This document shows, in pieces, positions 52,792-62,669 of a DNA stretch of 64,000 nt. Below the pieces are notes generated by a model. The model was not told the origin of the DNA, ran no database searches, and saw only the letters and a program-made list of their open reading frames with translations. The number at the start of each line of letters is the position of its first letter. Position 1 is the first letter of the stretch. The DNA is taken from assembly GCA_030692685.1 (NCBI GenBank), contig JAUXZO010000165.1:1-64000 (forward strand), given 5' to 3'. The position numbers and the translations under genes were made by a program. This DNA is from Acidovorax sp. GTDB taxonomy: Bacteria; Pseudomonadota; Gammaproteobacteria; Burkholderiales; Burkholderiaceae_C.

Positions 52792-54513
52792 TCAGGTCGC
52801 AGCTGTGCCGAGAATGTTTCGGACCACCGCTTCACCCACCTTGATGCCGTCAACGCCTGCAGAAAGAATGCCGCCCGCGTAGCTCGCCCCCTCACCGGCC
52901 GGGTACAGCCCGGCGGTGTTCAGGCTTTGCAGGGTCTCGTCGCGCCCGATCTTGAGCGGGGACGAGGTGCGTGTCTCCACACCCGTCAGCACCGCGTCGT
53001 GCATGTCAAAGCCTTTGATCTTGCGGCCGAATACCGGCAGGGCCTCGCGCAACGCCTCGATGGCGTAGCCGGGCAGGGCGGCGTGCAGGTCGCCCAGGGC
53101 TACGCCGGGTTTGTACGACGGCTCCACGCTGCCCAGTTCCTTCGACGGTCTGCCCGCGATGAAATCGCCCACCAGCTGGCCTGGGGCGCTGTAGTCGCGC
53201 CCGCCCAGCACATAGGCGTTGGATTCCAGCTGGCGCTGCATCACCAGGCCGGCAAGGGGATGAAAACTGCCGGCGCTCTGCGCTTCCACGCCATAGGTGC
53301 GGCCCAGTTGCGTTTCAAAAGCGGCGGCATCGGTGGGGTAGTCGCTGGGGTCAATGCCTACCACCATGCCTGCGTTGGCGTTGCGCTCGTTGCGCGAGTA
53401 CTGGCTCATGCCGTTGGTGACCACGCGGCCCGGCTCGCTGGTGGCGGCCACCACGGTGCCACCGGGGCACATGCAAAAGCTGTACACAGCGCGGCCGTTT
53501 TGCGCGTGGTGCACCAGTTTGTAGTCGGCCGCGCCCAGCAACGGGTGACCCGCGTGGCGGCCCCAGCGTGCGCGGTCGATCACGCCCTGGGGGTGTTCGA
53601 CACGAAAGCCGATGGAAAACGGCTTGGCCTCCATGGCCACGCCGCGCTCGTACAGCATGGCAAAGGTGTCGCGTGAGCTGTGGCCCAGCGCCATCACCAC
53701 GTGGTCGGCGCGCAGTTCGGTGGTTTCGCCGGTGGCCTGGTTCAGCACCTTCAGGCCGCGCAGGTGGCGGCCTGGTGCATCGTTCTCCACGATCACGTCC
53801 GTCACGCGCTGCTCAAAGCGGATCTCTCCGCCCAGCGCAATGATTTGCTCGCGCAGATTTTCCACCACCTTCACCAGCTTGAAGGTGCCGATGTGCGGGT
53901 GGGCCGCGTACAGGATCTCTGCGGGCGCACCTGCCTTCACAAACTCGTTCATCACCTTGCGGCCCAGGTGGCGTGGGTCTTTGATCTGGCTGTAGAGCTT
54001 GCCGTCGCTGAAGGTGCCTGCACCGCCCTCGCCAAACTGCACATTGCTCTCGGCATGCAGCTCGCGTTTGCGCCACAGGCCCCAGGTGTCTTTGGTGCGT
54101 TCGCGCACGGGCTTGCCGCGTTCCAGCACGATGGGCTTGAAGCCCATCTGCGCCAGCACCAGCGCCGCAAAAATGCCGCAGGGCCCAAAGCCCACCACCA
54201 CTGGGCGCAGGGGCAGGTCCGCCGGTGCCTGGCCCACGGGGCGCCAGGCCATGTCGGGCGTGGGCTGGATGTGGGGGCTGCCTGCAAAAATCGCCAGCAG
54301 CTCTGCTTCGCGCGAAGGCTGTGCCAGGGTGACGTCCACGATGTACACCGCCAGCAAGTCGGCCTTGCGCGCGTCGAAGCTGCGTTTGAAGACTTGAAGG
54401 TGGGTGATGTCTGCGTCTGCCACGCCCAAAAGGGTGACAACAGCGGCGCGCAGGGGCGCCTCGGGGGCTTCGGCCACGGTGAAGGGCAGCCGGATTTCAG
54501 AGAGTCGGATCAT
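52792..54513 (-). CDS. FAD-dependent oxidoreductase (COG2509-like)
   Basis: A 573-residue protein. A small N-terminal domain (about 1-90) precedes the FAD-binding RPVVVGFGPCGIFAALVLAQ (about 105-124). Further blocks are FGEGGAGTFSDGKLYSQI and, at the C terminus, NTAGLYPAGEGASYAGGI. Family members are poorly characterised flavoproteins. The ATG at 54513 matches the family; 30 upstream residues have no similarity. Confidence 0.88.
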   Translation of the reverse strand: MIRLSEIRLPFTVAEAPEAPLRAAVVTLLGVADADITHLQVFKRSFDARKADLLAVYIVDVTLAQPSREAELLAIFAGSPHIQPTPDMAWRPVGQAPADLPLRPVVVGFGPCGIFAALVLAQMGFKPIVLERGKPVRERTKDTWGLWRKRELHAESNVQFGEGGAGTFSDGKLYSQIKDPRHLGRKVMNEFVKAGAPAEILYAAHPHIGTFKLVKVVENLREQIIALGGEIRFEQRVTDVIVENDAPGRHLRGLKVLNQATGETTELRADHVVMALGHSSRDTFAMLYERGVAMEAKPFSIGFRVEHPQGVIDRARWGRHAGHPLLGAADYKLVHHAQNGRAVYSFCMCPGGTVVAATSEPGRVVTNGMSQYSRNERNANAGMVVGIDPSDYPTDAAAFETQLGRTYGVEAQSAGSFHPLAGLVMQRQLESNAYVLGGRDYSAPGQLVGDFIAGRPSKELGSVEPSYKPGVALGDLHAALPGYAIEALREALPVFGRKIKGFDMHDAVLTGVETRTSSPLKIGRDETLQSLNTAGLYPAGEGASYAGGILSAGVDGIKVGEAVVRNILGTAAT

Positions 54514-54629
54514 GTTCTTGCGGGCCCGTGTCGATCGGGCGAGTTGCAATGGCGCGGGGCCGTGATGATACGGGGTGCGCGCTGCCGATGGAATCCCGGC
54601 CAAGCAAGCTGCGTGGTGCGGTGTGCCTA

Positions 54630-54682
54630 AAAAACTATCAAATCAATAGCTGCTAGCGCTTGATGGATAAGCGCTAGAGGCC
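54630..54682. repeat. Family A repeat, copy 10
   Basis: AATAGCTGCTAGCGCTTGATGG followed by ATAAGCGCTAGAGGCC, just after the 3' end of the minus-strand ybhN-like gene. Confidence 0.83.
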
Positions 54683-54690
54683 TATTCGAC

Positions 54691-55737
54691 TCATATTTTC
54701 TGATCTGTGGTGCTTTCCGCGTCCGGGGCTGCCTGCTGGCGCCAGCGCAGCTCTGCCACGCCAAACGCCACGGCTGCAAGCACCAGTGGTCCGAAGTAAT
54801 ACAGCGCTCGGTAGGCCAGCAGCGCCGCCAGCACTTCTTCTTGCCCCAGTGCCTGGGTGGCCAGCAGCGCCACGCCCACGGCCTCCAGCACACCCAAGCC
54901 GGCGGGCACGCGCAGCACCAGCCCCGCCACGGCTCCCAGCAGCACGGTGGCCAGCGCTGCGGAGTAGCTCACCTGGCCTTGCAGCACCGTCCACAGCGCG
55001 GCGCCCATCAGCATCCAGTTGCCTGCGGATACGGCCACCTGCCACAGCGCCACGGGCCAACGCGGCAGCGGAAATTCGTGGCCGCGCAGCGTCAGCGCGC
55101 GGCCACTGCGCAGTGCACACAGCACCACATACGCCACCGGCAGGCAGCCCAATACGGTGCCGCCCAGGCGCCATTGCCAGGAGGTCACCGCCCACCCCGC
55201 CACAGCGGGCGGCTGCCACAGCCACGCCAGCACGCCCGCCAGCAGCAAGTAGCCCACCCAGTTGGTGACTATGCTGGTGCCCACGACCTGGCCAATGGTG
55301 CCGGGGTCCACGCCACGCCGCGCATACAGTCGGTAGCGCACGCCCACCCCGCCAATCAGCGAGCCCAGGTTCAGGGTGAACGGGTAGCTGGTCATGGCAA
55401 TGCCCAGCGTGGTTGGGCGCGTCAACCGGTGGCCGCTGCAATGGCGGCCTACCCAGTCAAAGGTGCCGTAGGCGAAATGACTGAGCAATGCCAGCCCGCC
55501 CGCTGCCACCAGGGCAGTGGCGGGCAGGTCGCGCAGCGCCTGCAGCACAGCGGGCCAGTCCACCGTGCGGGCCTGCTGGAAAATCAGCCATGCCACCACC
55601 GCAAAAAACACCGCTGCAAGCCCCCGTGTCGCCCAGGGCCACCAGGGCTGCTGCGGCCAGCCGCGCCAGCCTTGGGGCGCGCCGGTGTCGTCGGTGTCCG
55701 CAGTTAATGTTGGAGCGGGGGTGCTGCTGCCCATCAT
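54691..55737 (-). CDS. ybhN: YbhN-like membrane protein (UPF0104 / LPG synthase domain)
   Basis: A 348-residue protein with about eight hydrophobic segments and the LGSLIGGVGVRYRLYARRG block typical of the YbhN/UPF0104 family. It acts in the inner membrane; the role is unknown but linked to phospholipids. It is the third gene of a ybhP-clsB-ybhN arrangement like that of E. coli. A GTG at 55782 would overlap clsB by 17 bases; the ATG at 55737 is used here. Confidence 0.83.
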   Translation of the reverse strand: MMGSSTPAPTLTADTDDTGAPQGWRGWPQQPWWPWATRGLAAVFFAVVAWLIFQQARTVDWPAVLQALRDLPATALVAAGGLALLSHFAYGTFDWVGRHCSGHRLTRPTTLGIAMTSYPFTLNLGSLIGGVGVRYRLYARRGVDPGTIGQVVGTSIVTNWVGYLLLAGVLAWLWQPPAVAGWAVTSWQWRLGGTVLGCLPVAYVVLCALRSGRALTLRGHEFPLPRWPVALWQVAVSAGNWMLMGAALWTVLQGQVSYSAALATVLLGAVAGLVLRVPAGLGVLEAVGVALLATQALGQEEVLAALLAYRALYYFGPLVLAAVAFGVAELRWRQQAAPDAESTTDQKI

Positions 55738-55765
55738 TGCGGTGCGCTCGTGGGTGCAGGCTGCG

Positions 55766-57010
55766 TCAGGCTGCAGCACCACCGGCAGATCCGTCCGTAG
55801 CGGCGTCTGCAGGCCCTGGCTTGGCCAAGGTGATGATCGGCTGGTGCTTGGGCAGCCAGCCAGCCCAGGCGGGAAACCACCGCATCAGGTGAAACACTGC
55901 GTAGCTGCGCATCACGCGCAGCCCGTCCCAACGGCCGGGCGCAGCCGCTTCAATCTGGTTGCAGCTGTTGTCCATCAGGTGTGACAGGCGGCGGTGCAAC
56001 TGGGCGTTGAAGGCGCGGTCCTGGATGATCACGTTGGCCTCCAGGTTCAGCGACAAGCTCAGCGGGTCGAGGTTGCTGGAGCCGACGGTGGACCAGGTGT
56101 CATCCACCAGCGCCACCTTGCCGTGCAGCGGGCGGTCGCAGTATTCGTACACCCGCACACCCGCGCGTTGCAAATGGTCGTACAGCAGGCTGGCCGCTGT
56201 TTTCACGATCGGCATGTCGGGCTGGCCTTGCAAAATCAGCCGCACATCTACCCCGCGTTTGGCGGCACGCCGCATCTCGCGGATGAAGCGGTAGCCCGGG
56301 AAGAAGTAGGCGTTGGCAATCACCACCCGGCTGCGCGCTGCGCGCAGCGCCACGCGGTAGTGGCGTTCGATGTCGCTCGTGTGTTGCTGGTTGTCGCGTG
56401 TCACAAAGATGGCGTGGGCGGTGCCTGCATGGGGTCGCCCGGTAACGCCTGCGGCCCGGTGGCGTTTGTGATCGGCGCGGTCCAGCACCGCCTCGCGCGT
56501 GAAATGGTGCATCTGCGCCACGATGGGCCCGCGCACCTGCACGGCGTAGTCTTGTTTGGCTTCGGGCCCGAAGTCGGCAACATGGTCGGCCGAGTAGTTG
56601 ATGCCCCCAATGAACCCCAGCTCGCCATCGACCACCACAATCTTGCGGTGCATGCGGCGCAGCACATTCAGCCGCTGCCCCAAGAAGACACGGCCTGGGT
56701 CGAAGACCCGGAACTTCACCCCGGCATCGACCAGGCTGCCTACATACTGGTCCGACAGATCGGGCGATCCGAAACCATCCACCAGCACATGCACTTCGAC
56801 ACCGCGCTGCGCCGCCTGCAACAAAGCGGCATGCAGCTCCTTGCCGATCTTGTCGTCAAACAAGATGAAGGTTTCCAGCATCACTTCCCGCCGCGCTTGG
56901 GCAATGGCATTGAAGACGCGCGGAAAGAACTCTTCGCCGTTTTCGAGCAGATCAAAGTGGTTGCCTGGCACCCACCGGGACGAACGGGGCGCACGAAACG
57001 AACGCTTCAT
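55766..57010 (-). CDS. clsB: Cardiolipin synthase B
   Basis: A 414-residue phospholipase-D-superfamily enzyme. Two HKD motifs are seen: HRKIVVVDGELGFIGG (from His 121) and HGKVALVDDTWSTVGSSN (near residue 300). No N-terminal membrane helices are present, which is typical of ClsB. It condenses phosphatidyl groups to cardiolipin. The start overlaps the ybhP-like stop by four bases. Confidence 0.92.
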   Translation of the reverse strand: MKRSFRAPRSSRWVPGNHFDLLENGEEFFPRVFNAIAQARREVMLETFILFDDKIGKELHAALLQAAQRGVEVHVLVDGFGSPDLSDQYVGSLVDAGVKFRVFDPGRVFLGQRLNVLRRMHRKIVVVDGELGFIGGINYSADHVADFGPEAKQDYAVQVRGPIVAQMHHFTREAVLDRADHKRHRAAGVTGRPHAGTAHAIFVTRDNQQHTSDIERHYRVALRAARSRVVIANAYFFPGYRFIREMRRAAKRGVDVRLILQGQPDMPIVKTAASLLYDHLQRAGVRVYEYCDRPLHGKVALVDDTWSTVGSSNLDPLSLSLNLEANVIIQDRAFNAQLHRRLSHLMDNSCNQIEAAAPGRWDGLRVMRSYAVFHLMRWFPAWAGWLPKHQPIITLAKPGPADAATDGSAGGAAA

Positions 57011-57780
57011 AACAAGATCTCCGCGGCCAGGGGCGCATGGTCCGACAACTTGTCCCACGGCTTTTTGGGCAGGGTCAGCGGCGAATGCACAGAGGCATTG
57101 CGCACGTAAATGCGGTCCAGCGCCAGCAGTGGCATGGAGGCTGGGAAGGTGCGCACAGCGCGGCCAAAGGCCTGCACAAAGACTTCGTGCAGCCCCACCT
57201 CGCGGCGCAGCACTTCGTGGGCGCGGTTGCGCCAGTCGTTGAAGTCACCCGCCAGCACCACAGGCTCGTTGGCGGGGAAGGTGCGCACCAGATCACACAC
57301 CCGCATCAGCTGTTTTTGCCGGTGGGATTCTTGCAACCCCAAATGCACACAGATGGCATGCACCGGCAAATGGTGCCCCGGTGGCTGCAGCACGCAGTGC
57401 AGCATGCCGCGCCGCTCCGGTCCGCTGATGGAGATGTCGTGGTTCTCGTAGCGTGTGATGGGGAATTTGGACAACAGGGCATTGCCATGGTCGCCGTTGT
57501 CATACACCGCGTTGCGCCCATAGGCGTGTTGCGACCAGATGGTGTCTGCCAGAAACTCGTAGTGCGGCACCTGCGGAAAGTTGGCCAAGCGGCTTGCATG
57601 CCGGTGGTGCGTGCCCTGCACCTCTTGCAAGAACACCAGGTCCGCCGCCACTTCACGCACGGCATCACGCAGCTCATGCAACATGAAACGCCGGTTAAAG
57701 GTGGTGAAGCCCTTGTGCACGTTCACGGTGAGCACTTTGAACGCAATGGGCTGGGGGTCGGTAGCGGCGGTGGTGGCCAT
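57007..57780 (-). CDS. ybhP: Endonuclease/exonuclease/phosphatase-family protein (YbhP-like)
   Basis: A 257-residue EEP-fold protein. VLTVNVHKGFTTFN, LVFLQEVQG, AGDFNDWRN and DRIYVR with a final SDHAPLAAE show the complete metal and catalytic set. It probably hydrolyses a phosphodiester. It heads the coupled unit with clsB and ybhN, supporting a function in lipid turnover. Confidence 0.9.
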   Translation of the reverse strand: MATTAATDPQPIAFKVLTVNVHKGFTTFNRRFMLHELRDAVREVAADLVFLQEVQGTHHRHASRLANFPQVPHYEFLADTIWSQHAYGRNAVYDNGDHGNALLSKFPITRYENHDISISGPERRGMLHCVLQPPGHHLPVHAICVHLGLQESHRQKQLMRVCDLVRTFPANEPVVLAGDFNDWRNRAHEVLRREVGLHEVFVQAFGRAVRTFPASMPLLALDRIYVRNASVHSPLTLPKKPWDKLSDHAPLAAEILL

Positions 57781-57934
57781 GGGCAGTCGAACAATCTTTG
57801 GAGTAGTGCCCCGGCGACGCCGCAGAAAAGTGCGCAATGGGCGGTTGGGTGGGCCGAGGGATGCCTTGATTGTTTGGGCTGCGGTGCATGGCCGCTGTAG
57901 GACGGCTGGCCGTGGTTTTGTGTGCAGCAGGACG

Positions 57935-57962
57935 AAAAAATGGGGCTTGAGAGCCCCATTTC
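57935..57962 (-). terminator. Rho-independent terminator after cysK
   Basis: On the minus strand AAATGGGGCT, loop CTCA and AGCCCCATTTTTT make a stem followed by T residues, about 40 bases after the cysK stop. Confidence 0.88.
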
Positions 57963-58000
57963 TTTCATCCGGTAAAGTGCCGCGCCTGCGGCGGCAGCCT

Positions 58001-58918
58001 TTATGCGGGCAGGAAGCCTTCCACCGATAAGTAGCGCTCGCCCGTGTCGTAGTTAAAGCCCAGCACCTTGGCGCCTGCAGGCAGCTCGGGCAGCTTTTGC
58101 GCAATCGCGGCCAGCGTGGCGCCGGACGAAATGCCCACCAGAATGCCTTCTTCGCGTGCAGAGCGGCGTGCGTATTCGCGGGCCGGTTCCGCATCGACCT
58201 GGATCACGCCGTCCAGCAGGCTGGTGTCCAGGTTCTTGGGGATAAAGCCCGCACCAATGCCCTGAATAGGGTGGGGCGATGGTGCGCCGCCCGAGATGAC
58301 GGGCGATGCCGAGGGCTCTACCGCAAACACCTTGAGGTGGGGAAACTTGGCCTTGAGCACCTGCGCCACGCCCGTGATGTGGCCGCCCGTGCCCACGCCG
58401 GTGATCAGCACATCAATCCCGTCAGGGAAGTCCGCCAGGATCTCCTGCGCCGTGGTGCGCACGTGCACATCGATGTTGGCGGGGTTTTCAAACTGCTGCG
58501 GCACCCACGAGCCCGGCGTTTGCACCTGCAGCTCCTGCGCGCGGGCAATCGCACCCTTCATGCCCTTTTCCTTGGGGGTCAGGTCAAACTGCGCGCCATA
58601 GGCCAGCATCAGGCGGCGGCGCTCAATGCTCATGCTGTCGGGCATCACCAAAATCAGCTTGTAGCCCTTGACGGCTGCCACCAGCGCCAGGCCAATGCCC
58701 GTGTTGCCGCTGGTGGGCTCGATGATGGTGCCGCCAGGCAGCAGCGCGCCCGACTTTTCTGCGTCTTCGACCATGGACAGCGCAATGCGGTCTTTGATGG
58801 AGCCGCCGGGGTTGCTGCGCTCGGATTTCACCCACACGTTGGCGGCAGGGCCAAACAGGCGGTTGATGCGCACGTGGGGCGTGTTGCCGATGGTTTGCAG
58901 AATGTTGTCAACTTTCAT
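58001..58918 (-). CDS. cysK: Cysteine synthase (O-acetylserine sulfhydrylase)
   Basis: A 305-residue PLP enzyme. The Schiff-base Lys is in NPGGSIKDR (K42), followed by the substrate loop TSGNTGIG, the phosphate-binding [10 protein letters not shown], and SSGATLAA at the C-terminal part. It makes cysteine from O-acetylserine and sulfide. AGGAG precedes the ATG. It is monocistronic with its own terminator. CysM-type activity is possible but the loop sequence favours CysK. Confidence 0.93.
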   Translation of the reverse strand: MKVDNILQTIGNTPHVRINRLFGPAANVWVKSERSNPGGSIKDRIALSMVEDAEKSGALLPGGTIIEPTSGNTGIGLALVAAVKGYKLILVMPDSMSIERRRLMLAYGAQFDLTPKEKGMKGAIARAQELQVQTPGSWVPQQFENPANIDVHVRTTAQEILADFPDGIDVLITGVGTGGHITGVAQVLKAKFPHLKVFAVEPSASPVISGGAPSPHPIQGIGAGFIPKNLDTSLLDGVIQVDAEPAREYARRSAREEGILVGISSGATLAAIAQKLPELPAGAKVLGFNYDTGERYLSVEGFLPA

Positions 58919-58979
58919 GGCGTCTCCTGTGAGGTGCAAAGATGGGCGTTGGTGCAATGCCGGTCAGTTCGTAGAAATC

Positions 58980-59040
58980 CGTTCGGGCTGAGCCTGTCGA
59001 AGCCAGGACACGATGGCGGGCTCCTCGACAAGCCCAAGCG
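58980..59040. repeat. Family B repeat, partly degenerate inverted pair
   Basis: CGTTCGGGCTGAGCCTGTCG begins at 58980 and a weak reverse copy, CTCGACAAGCCCAAGCG, follows. It lies between cysK and the decayed gene remnant. Confidence 0.7.
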
Positions 59041-59153
59041 AAGGGGCTCACACGGCTGGCATTGCCGTACCCCGCGCATTCTGAACCAGTTGTTCTACTG
59101 CCTTGGTGATATGGATATAGCCAAGGTATCGGCCCACGCCGCAGCCCACCCGT

Positions 59154-59480
59154 TCAGGGCGTGGGCTTGATGCCTACGCGCATCGCACCTTCCACGGGGG
59201 TGATCCGTACCTGCACGGGCAAGCCAAGCGCGATGGTCTGCGCATTGGTGGTGGTGTGCTCGTACGCCAGCGTGGCAATCAGCGCATTGCCGGGGCCTCG
59301 TTCTGCCGCGTGGTGGGCTGGCGCAGTTGGCCGGATTCAAACGTCCAGCCCATGCGCTGGCCCAGCGCCTCCAGCTCCCGCGTGGCAATGTTGCGCGCCA
59401 GGCCGGGCACCAGGGCCTCGCCCCAGGCGTGGTGCAGCGGGCCGCGTTCCAATACATCCAGTGGTGCTGGCGCATCAGCG
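59154..59480 (-). pseudogene. Decayed RtcA-like gene (RNA 3'-phosphate cyclase)
   Basis: On the minus strand, two frames give pieces that read like RtcA. The first (about 59300-59470) begins ERGPLHHAWGEALVPGLARN and goes on through ATRELEALGQRMGW. The second (59154-59290) runs GNALIATLAYEHTTTNAQTI and ends LPVQVRI; the family end reads HxxTNxxxIxxFLPV. A frameshift separates them. The expected length between GPGN and the HxxTN end is missing, so there is also an internal deletion. The assignment is by eye and uncertain. Confidence 0.45.
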
Positions 59481-59563
59481 AATGGTTTTCAATGATGTGG
59501 ACCGTTTGCGCAAATACCTTGCGCGTTTCGGACTGGATTGGAATCGCGCATCAGGCGCTGGGC

Positions 59564-59569
59564 GATAAT
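59564..59569 (+). promoter_or_regulatory. Probable -10 box of rnpB
   Basis: GATAAT lies 10 bases before the start of the P1 helix. A clear -35 at standard spacing is not obvious. Confidence 0.45.
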
Positions 59570-59578
59570 CCACCCTGT

Positions 59579-60037
59579 GAAGCGCGCCAGACCGCCGCTG
59601 GTGCAATCTGGGAAACCAGGCACTGGAGGAACGTCCGGACTGCAAAGGACAGCGTAGCAGCTAACGGCTGCCCACCGTGAGGTGAGGATTAGAGCAACAG
59701 AGACGAGTCAGGTCGTTTTCAGCCACCAAGGGTGTTCTATGGGGGGCAGCGCAAGCTGGCACCGGCTGGCGCAAGCCAGACGCTCAGGCGCAAGCCTGAA
59801 GCCCCATAGCCGCCCAAGGCGCGGAACGCGACTTGGGTGAAACGGGCAATCTCTACGCGCAGCAATACCAAGTAGGCCAACCACGGGAGCAGGGCGACCT
59901 CTCTAGACCTTGTGGTTCCGCGGGGAGAGTTGGCGGGTAGGTAGCACCGAGCCGTGGTGGCGACACCCGGCCCAGATTAATGGCGGTCACACTGCGGGCA
60001 ACCGTGGTGCACAGAATCCGGCTTATCGGCGCGCTTC
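59579..60037 (+). ncRNA. rnpB: RNase P RNA (catalytic subunit)
   Basis: The catalytic RNA that matures tRNA 5' ends. The 5' GAAGCGCGCC pairs with the 3' GGCGCGCTTC as helix P1. Conserved positions follow: GGAGGAACGTCCGGAC (P3/P4 side), AGAGCAACAGAGACGA, GGGTGAAACGGGCAA and the universal ACAGAATCCGGCTTATC near the 3' end. At about 459 bases it is longer than a typical A-type RNA. The extra length is in an elongated branched P12 region (59740-59815) with three CGCAAG-type hairpin loops. Confidence 0.95.
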
Positions 60038-60090
60038 ACACTATTTATCGATGTACGGAAAGCTTTGCAGAGATACCCGTCTGCGCTTCC

Positions 60091-61350
60091 TTACGGTTTC
60101 GCGCAATGCTGCGCATGCCCCTGTTCAAGCTCAGTCGCGCGTTTGACGGTATCTGGGTGGCTGCTGAGCAGGGACCACACCGCATGCTCTGGCTCGTCGG
60201 CGCCTGACTCGCGCTTGCGCGGGCTGGGCTTGGGTGCGCTGGCGCCCGCTTGGCTACCGGGTGCCGCAGTGACCCCTTCCTTCTTGTCTTTGGCTTCCTG
60301 CTCTTCACGCTCCTCGCGCTCTTTCTCGTCGCGTGCAATCGCGAGCAGCAGCTTGCCCATGGGCGCAGTCGGCAGCGCTGCGTGGCCCATGAGGGCGATG
60401 GCGTAGCAGTCCGCCTCGCGTTCATGGCTGCGGCTGTAGGCTAGGCCCGTCAGCACCGAGGCGCCGGTGGACACGATGCCCGACACGTCTCCCAGGGCCA
60501 GGCCCATGCCCATGTTAAGCACGCCTTGCTCCACCACCATGCGGGTGGTGTGGCGGTACACGACGTGGCCGATCTCGTGGGCCAGCACGCCGACCAGGGC
60601 GTTGTCGTCCAGGCCCTTTTCGGCGGCGGCCTTCACGATGCCGTCGGTCATCACCACCTTGCCACCAGGCAGTGCGAAAGCATTGGCGCCCATGCCCGAC
60701 CGGAACTCAAGGGTCAGCGGGGGCCGGTAGCTGGGGTAGCGGTGCAGGGTGCCGGGGGTTTGTTGCACAAGGGCATCGAAACGGGCCTTCAACTGGGCTT
60801 GCCGTTCGGGCGGGAGCTTGCTGGGTTTCAAGGTGCCGTCGTCCATTTGCTGGAGGACGTTTTCGGCCACGCTGGTCTCCCAGGCCAAGGGCACAAACCG
60901 CGTGATCTGCGTTGCGGCCCAGGGTGTGCCATAGCGGTAGAACAGCGTAAGACCGATGATGGCCCCCACTGCCACGCCCAGCAGAACGGGCCAGCGGGTT
61001 TGCATGCGTTGGGCGATGCCGGGGCGGTCGCCTGCAGCGGCCAAGGCTGCGCGCCATTCGGCCACGGCGTCGATCTCCAGGCTGCCATGGTCGCGCAGGT
61101 CCACCACTACGCGCACCTGCGGGCGGCGCTCGTTCCAGGCTTCGGGCCAACCCACGTTTTTAAAGGCAAACACGGTGGGCGCTGCGCCGGTCTGCGAGAG
61201 CGGGTGAAGCACCAGCGAGGGGCCCTGCGGTGTGCGCCGCAAGCCCACCATCACTGGCTGGGCCTTGCTGCTCAGGCCGTCAAACCAGCGCCCCGAGACC
61301 TGCTTGTCCGCGGGGGTGTCAGAAGCTGCAGCAATGGGGTGGCTCATCAC
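60091..61350 (-). CDS. M48-family zinc metallopeptidase
   Basis: A 419-residue peptidase. One membrane helix lies at about residues 122-138, and the catalytic HEIGH at 258-262 is followed by the third ligand region SHEREADCYAI. A Lys/Glu-rich linker (about 330-390) precedes the C-terminal SSHPDTVKRATELEQ. It probably degrades envelope proteins. The start overlaps the DUF898 gene by four bases (ATGA), so both are co-expressed. Confidence 0.9.
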   Translation of the reverse strand: MMSHPIAAASDTPADKQVSGRWFDGLSSKAQPVMVGLRRTPQGPSLVLHPLSQTGAAPTVFAFKNVGWPEAWNERRPQVRVVVDLRDHGSLEIDAVAEWRAALAAAGDRPGIAQRMQTRWPVLLGVAVGAIIGLTLFYRYGTPWAATQITRFVPLAWETSVAENVLQQMDDGTLKPSKLPPERQAQLKARFDALVQQTPGTLHRYPSYRPPLTLEFRSGMGANAFALPGGKVVMTDGIVKAAAEKGLDDNALVGVLAHEIGHVVYRHTTRMVVEQGVLNMGMGLALGDVSGIVSTGASVLTGLAYSRSHEREADCYAIALMGHAALPTAPMGKLLLAIARDEKEREEREEQEAKDKKEGVTAAPGSQAGASAPKPSPRKRESGADEPEHAVWSLLSSHPDTVKRATELEQGHAQHCAKP

Positions 61351-62612
61351 CCGATCAGGTCCAGGCCTGCCGCATCTGCCAGCGCATCACCCAGCCCGCC
61401 TTGTTGCTGGCGCACCATGGCACCCGCCACTTGCTCCACGCCGCCTTTGACGTGCAAGGTGACTGATTCGAGCTTCATGCGGTACTCGCTGACCCGCGCA
61501 AAGGGCCGGTAGAGCCCCAGCGTGATCAGCGTGAGCACCATGTTCTTGATGCGGAGCCACACGTAGCCGCCGGTGGGCAGATGGCACTTGAAACGCGCCA
61601 CGTGGCTGACGCCGATGTTGTCCCACATGAGCCGGAACATGCGCGCCTCGCGGTACGCGCGGGCGGGTGCAGACGCCAGAAAGAGCAGGAAGATCCCGCC
61701 CACGATGGCGCCCACGATCAACACGATGATCCACAGTCCCAGGCTATTGCCCAGGCCCGCCACCAGCGCCATGGAGCCCCCGGCCAGCAGCGTGCCAATG
61801 AGAGAAAGGGCCACCACACACAAGATGAACACCAGCACCGTAGCCAGCCAGATTTTCACGAAGTCCATGTACACCGGCTTCCAGCGACCACGCTCAGCAC
61901 CCACTTGCGCCTTCAGCACGAGCAGGCTTTTGAAGTTGTATTCGAGACGGATGAAACACAGCACGGTCAGCACCAGACCCAGAACGATCAGGCCCCCCAT
62001 CGCGGGCGTTAATGTGGGCAGTTTGCGTTTGGTTTCTTCTTCGGCCTCCTGCAATGCACCAGCCAGTTCCGGCGACAGCATCTGCAGGCCATAAAACACG
62101 CCAAACCACACCAGCGCCAGCGCAAACACCGGCCAGCTGGCGATGTAGACCTCTTTCCAGCTGGCGGTGAACTGCAGCCGCAGACCGCGCCAGCGGGTAG
62201 CCCCCAGGCGAAAGCGCATGGCGCTGCCCCAGATGAACGGTGCCAGCACGGCGCCCGCCAGCAGGAAGACGCCGACGGCGGTATCCTGCCCGGTGTTGGC
62301 GGCGATGTTGTAGGCCAGGGTGATCAGCATCAGCAGCACAAAACCCATCACCATCTTGCGCTGCTGGGCCGTGAATTCGAGGGGGCTGCCAGCCACCATC
62401 GTGTGGCTGTAGAAATACTGCGCGGTGCGGCGACGGGCCCAGGGTGTGTAGATGCCCAGCGTGATGATGCTGAGCAACACGTTGACAATCCACACCCGAA
62501 AGTATTCGCCCCCGCTGCCCGTGAATTCGAGCGGGTAGGCGTCGATGTTTTGCGGCATGAATGTAGACATCGGCCCTGCGGCGCTGTCCCGCTCTGATGG
62601 AACTTGGCTCAT
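61347..62612 (-). CDS. YjgN/DUF898-family inner-membrane protein
   Basis: A 421-residue protein with an opening YPLEFTGSGGEYFRVWIVN, followed by some eight hydrophobic segments. ITLGIYTPWARRRTAQYFY occurs near the start, and a repeat of this unit occurs near residue 330 (VLTLITLGLYRPFARVSEY). It is a duplicated DUF898 module, function unknown. The coupled M48 peptidase suggests a membrane quality-control or envelope role. Confidence 0.88.
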   Translation of the reverse strand: MSQVPSERDSAAGPMSTFMPQNIDAYPLEFTGSGGEYFRVWIVNVLLSIITLGIYTPWARRRTAQYFYSHTMVAGSPLEFTAQQRKMVMGFVLLMLITLAYNIAANTGQDTAVGVFLLAGAVLAPFIWGSAMRFRLGATRWRGLRLQFTASWKEVYIASWPVFALALVWFGVFYGLQMLSPELAGALQEAEEETKRKLPTLTPAMGGLIVLGLVLTVLCFIRLEYNFKSLLVLKAQVGAERGRWKPVYMDFVKIWLATVLVFILCVVALSLIGTLLAGGSMALVAGLGNSLGLWIIVLIVGAIVGGIFLLFLASAPARAYREARMFRLMWDNIGVSHVARFKCHLPTGGYVWLRIKNMVLTLITLGLYRPFARVSEYRMKLESVTLHVKGGVEQVAGAMVRQQQGGLGDALADAAGLDLIG

Positions 62613-62669
62613 GAACTCCCTCCTTGTTTGTCGCGCAGTGTAGCAGCGGACCACGGAAGAATTTTTTAA

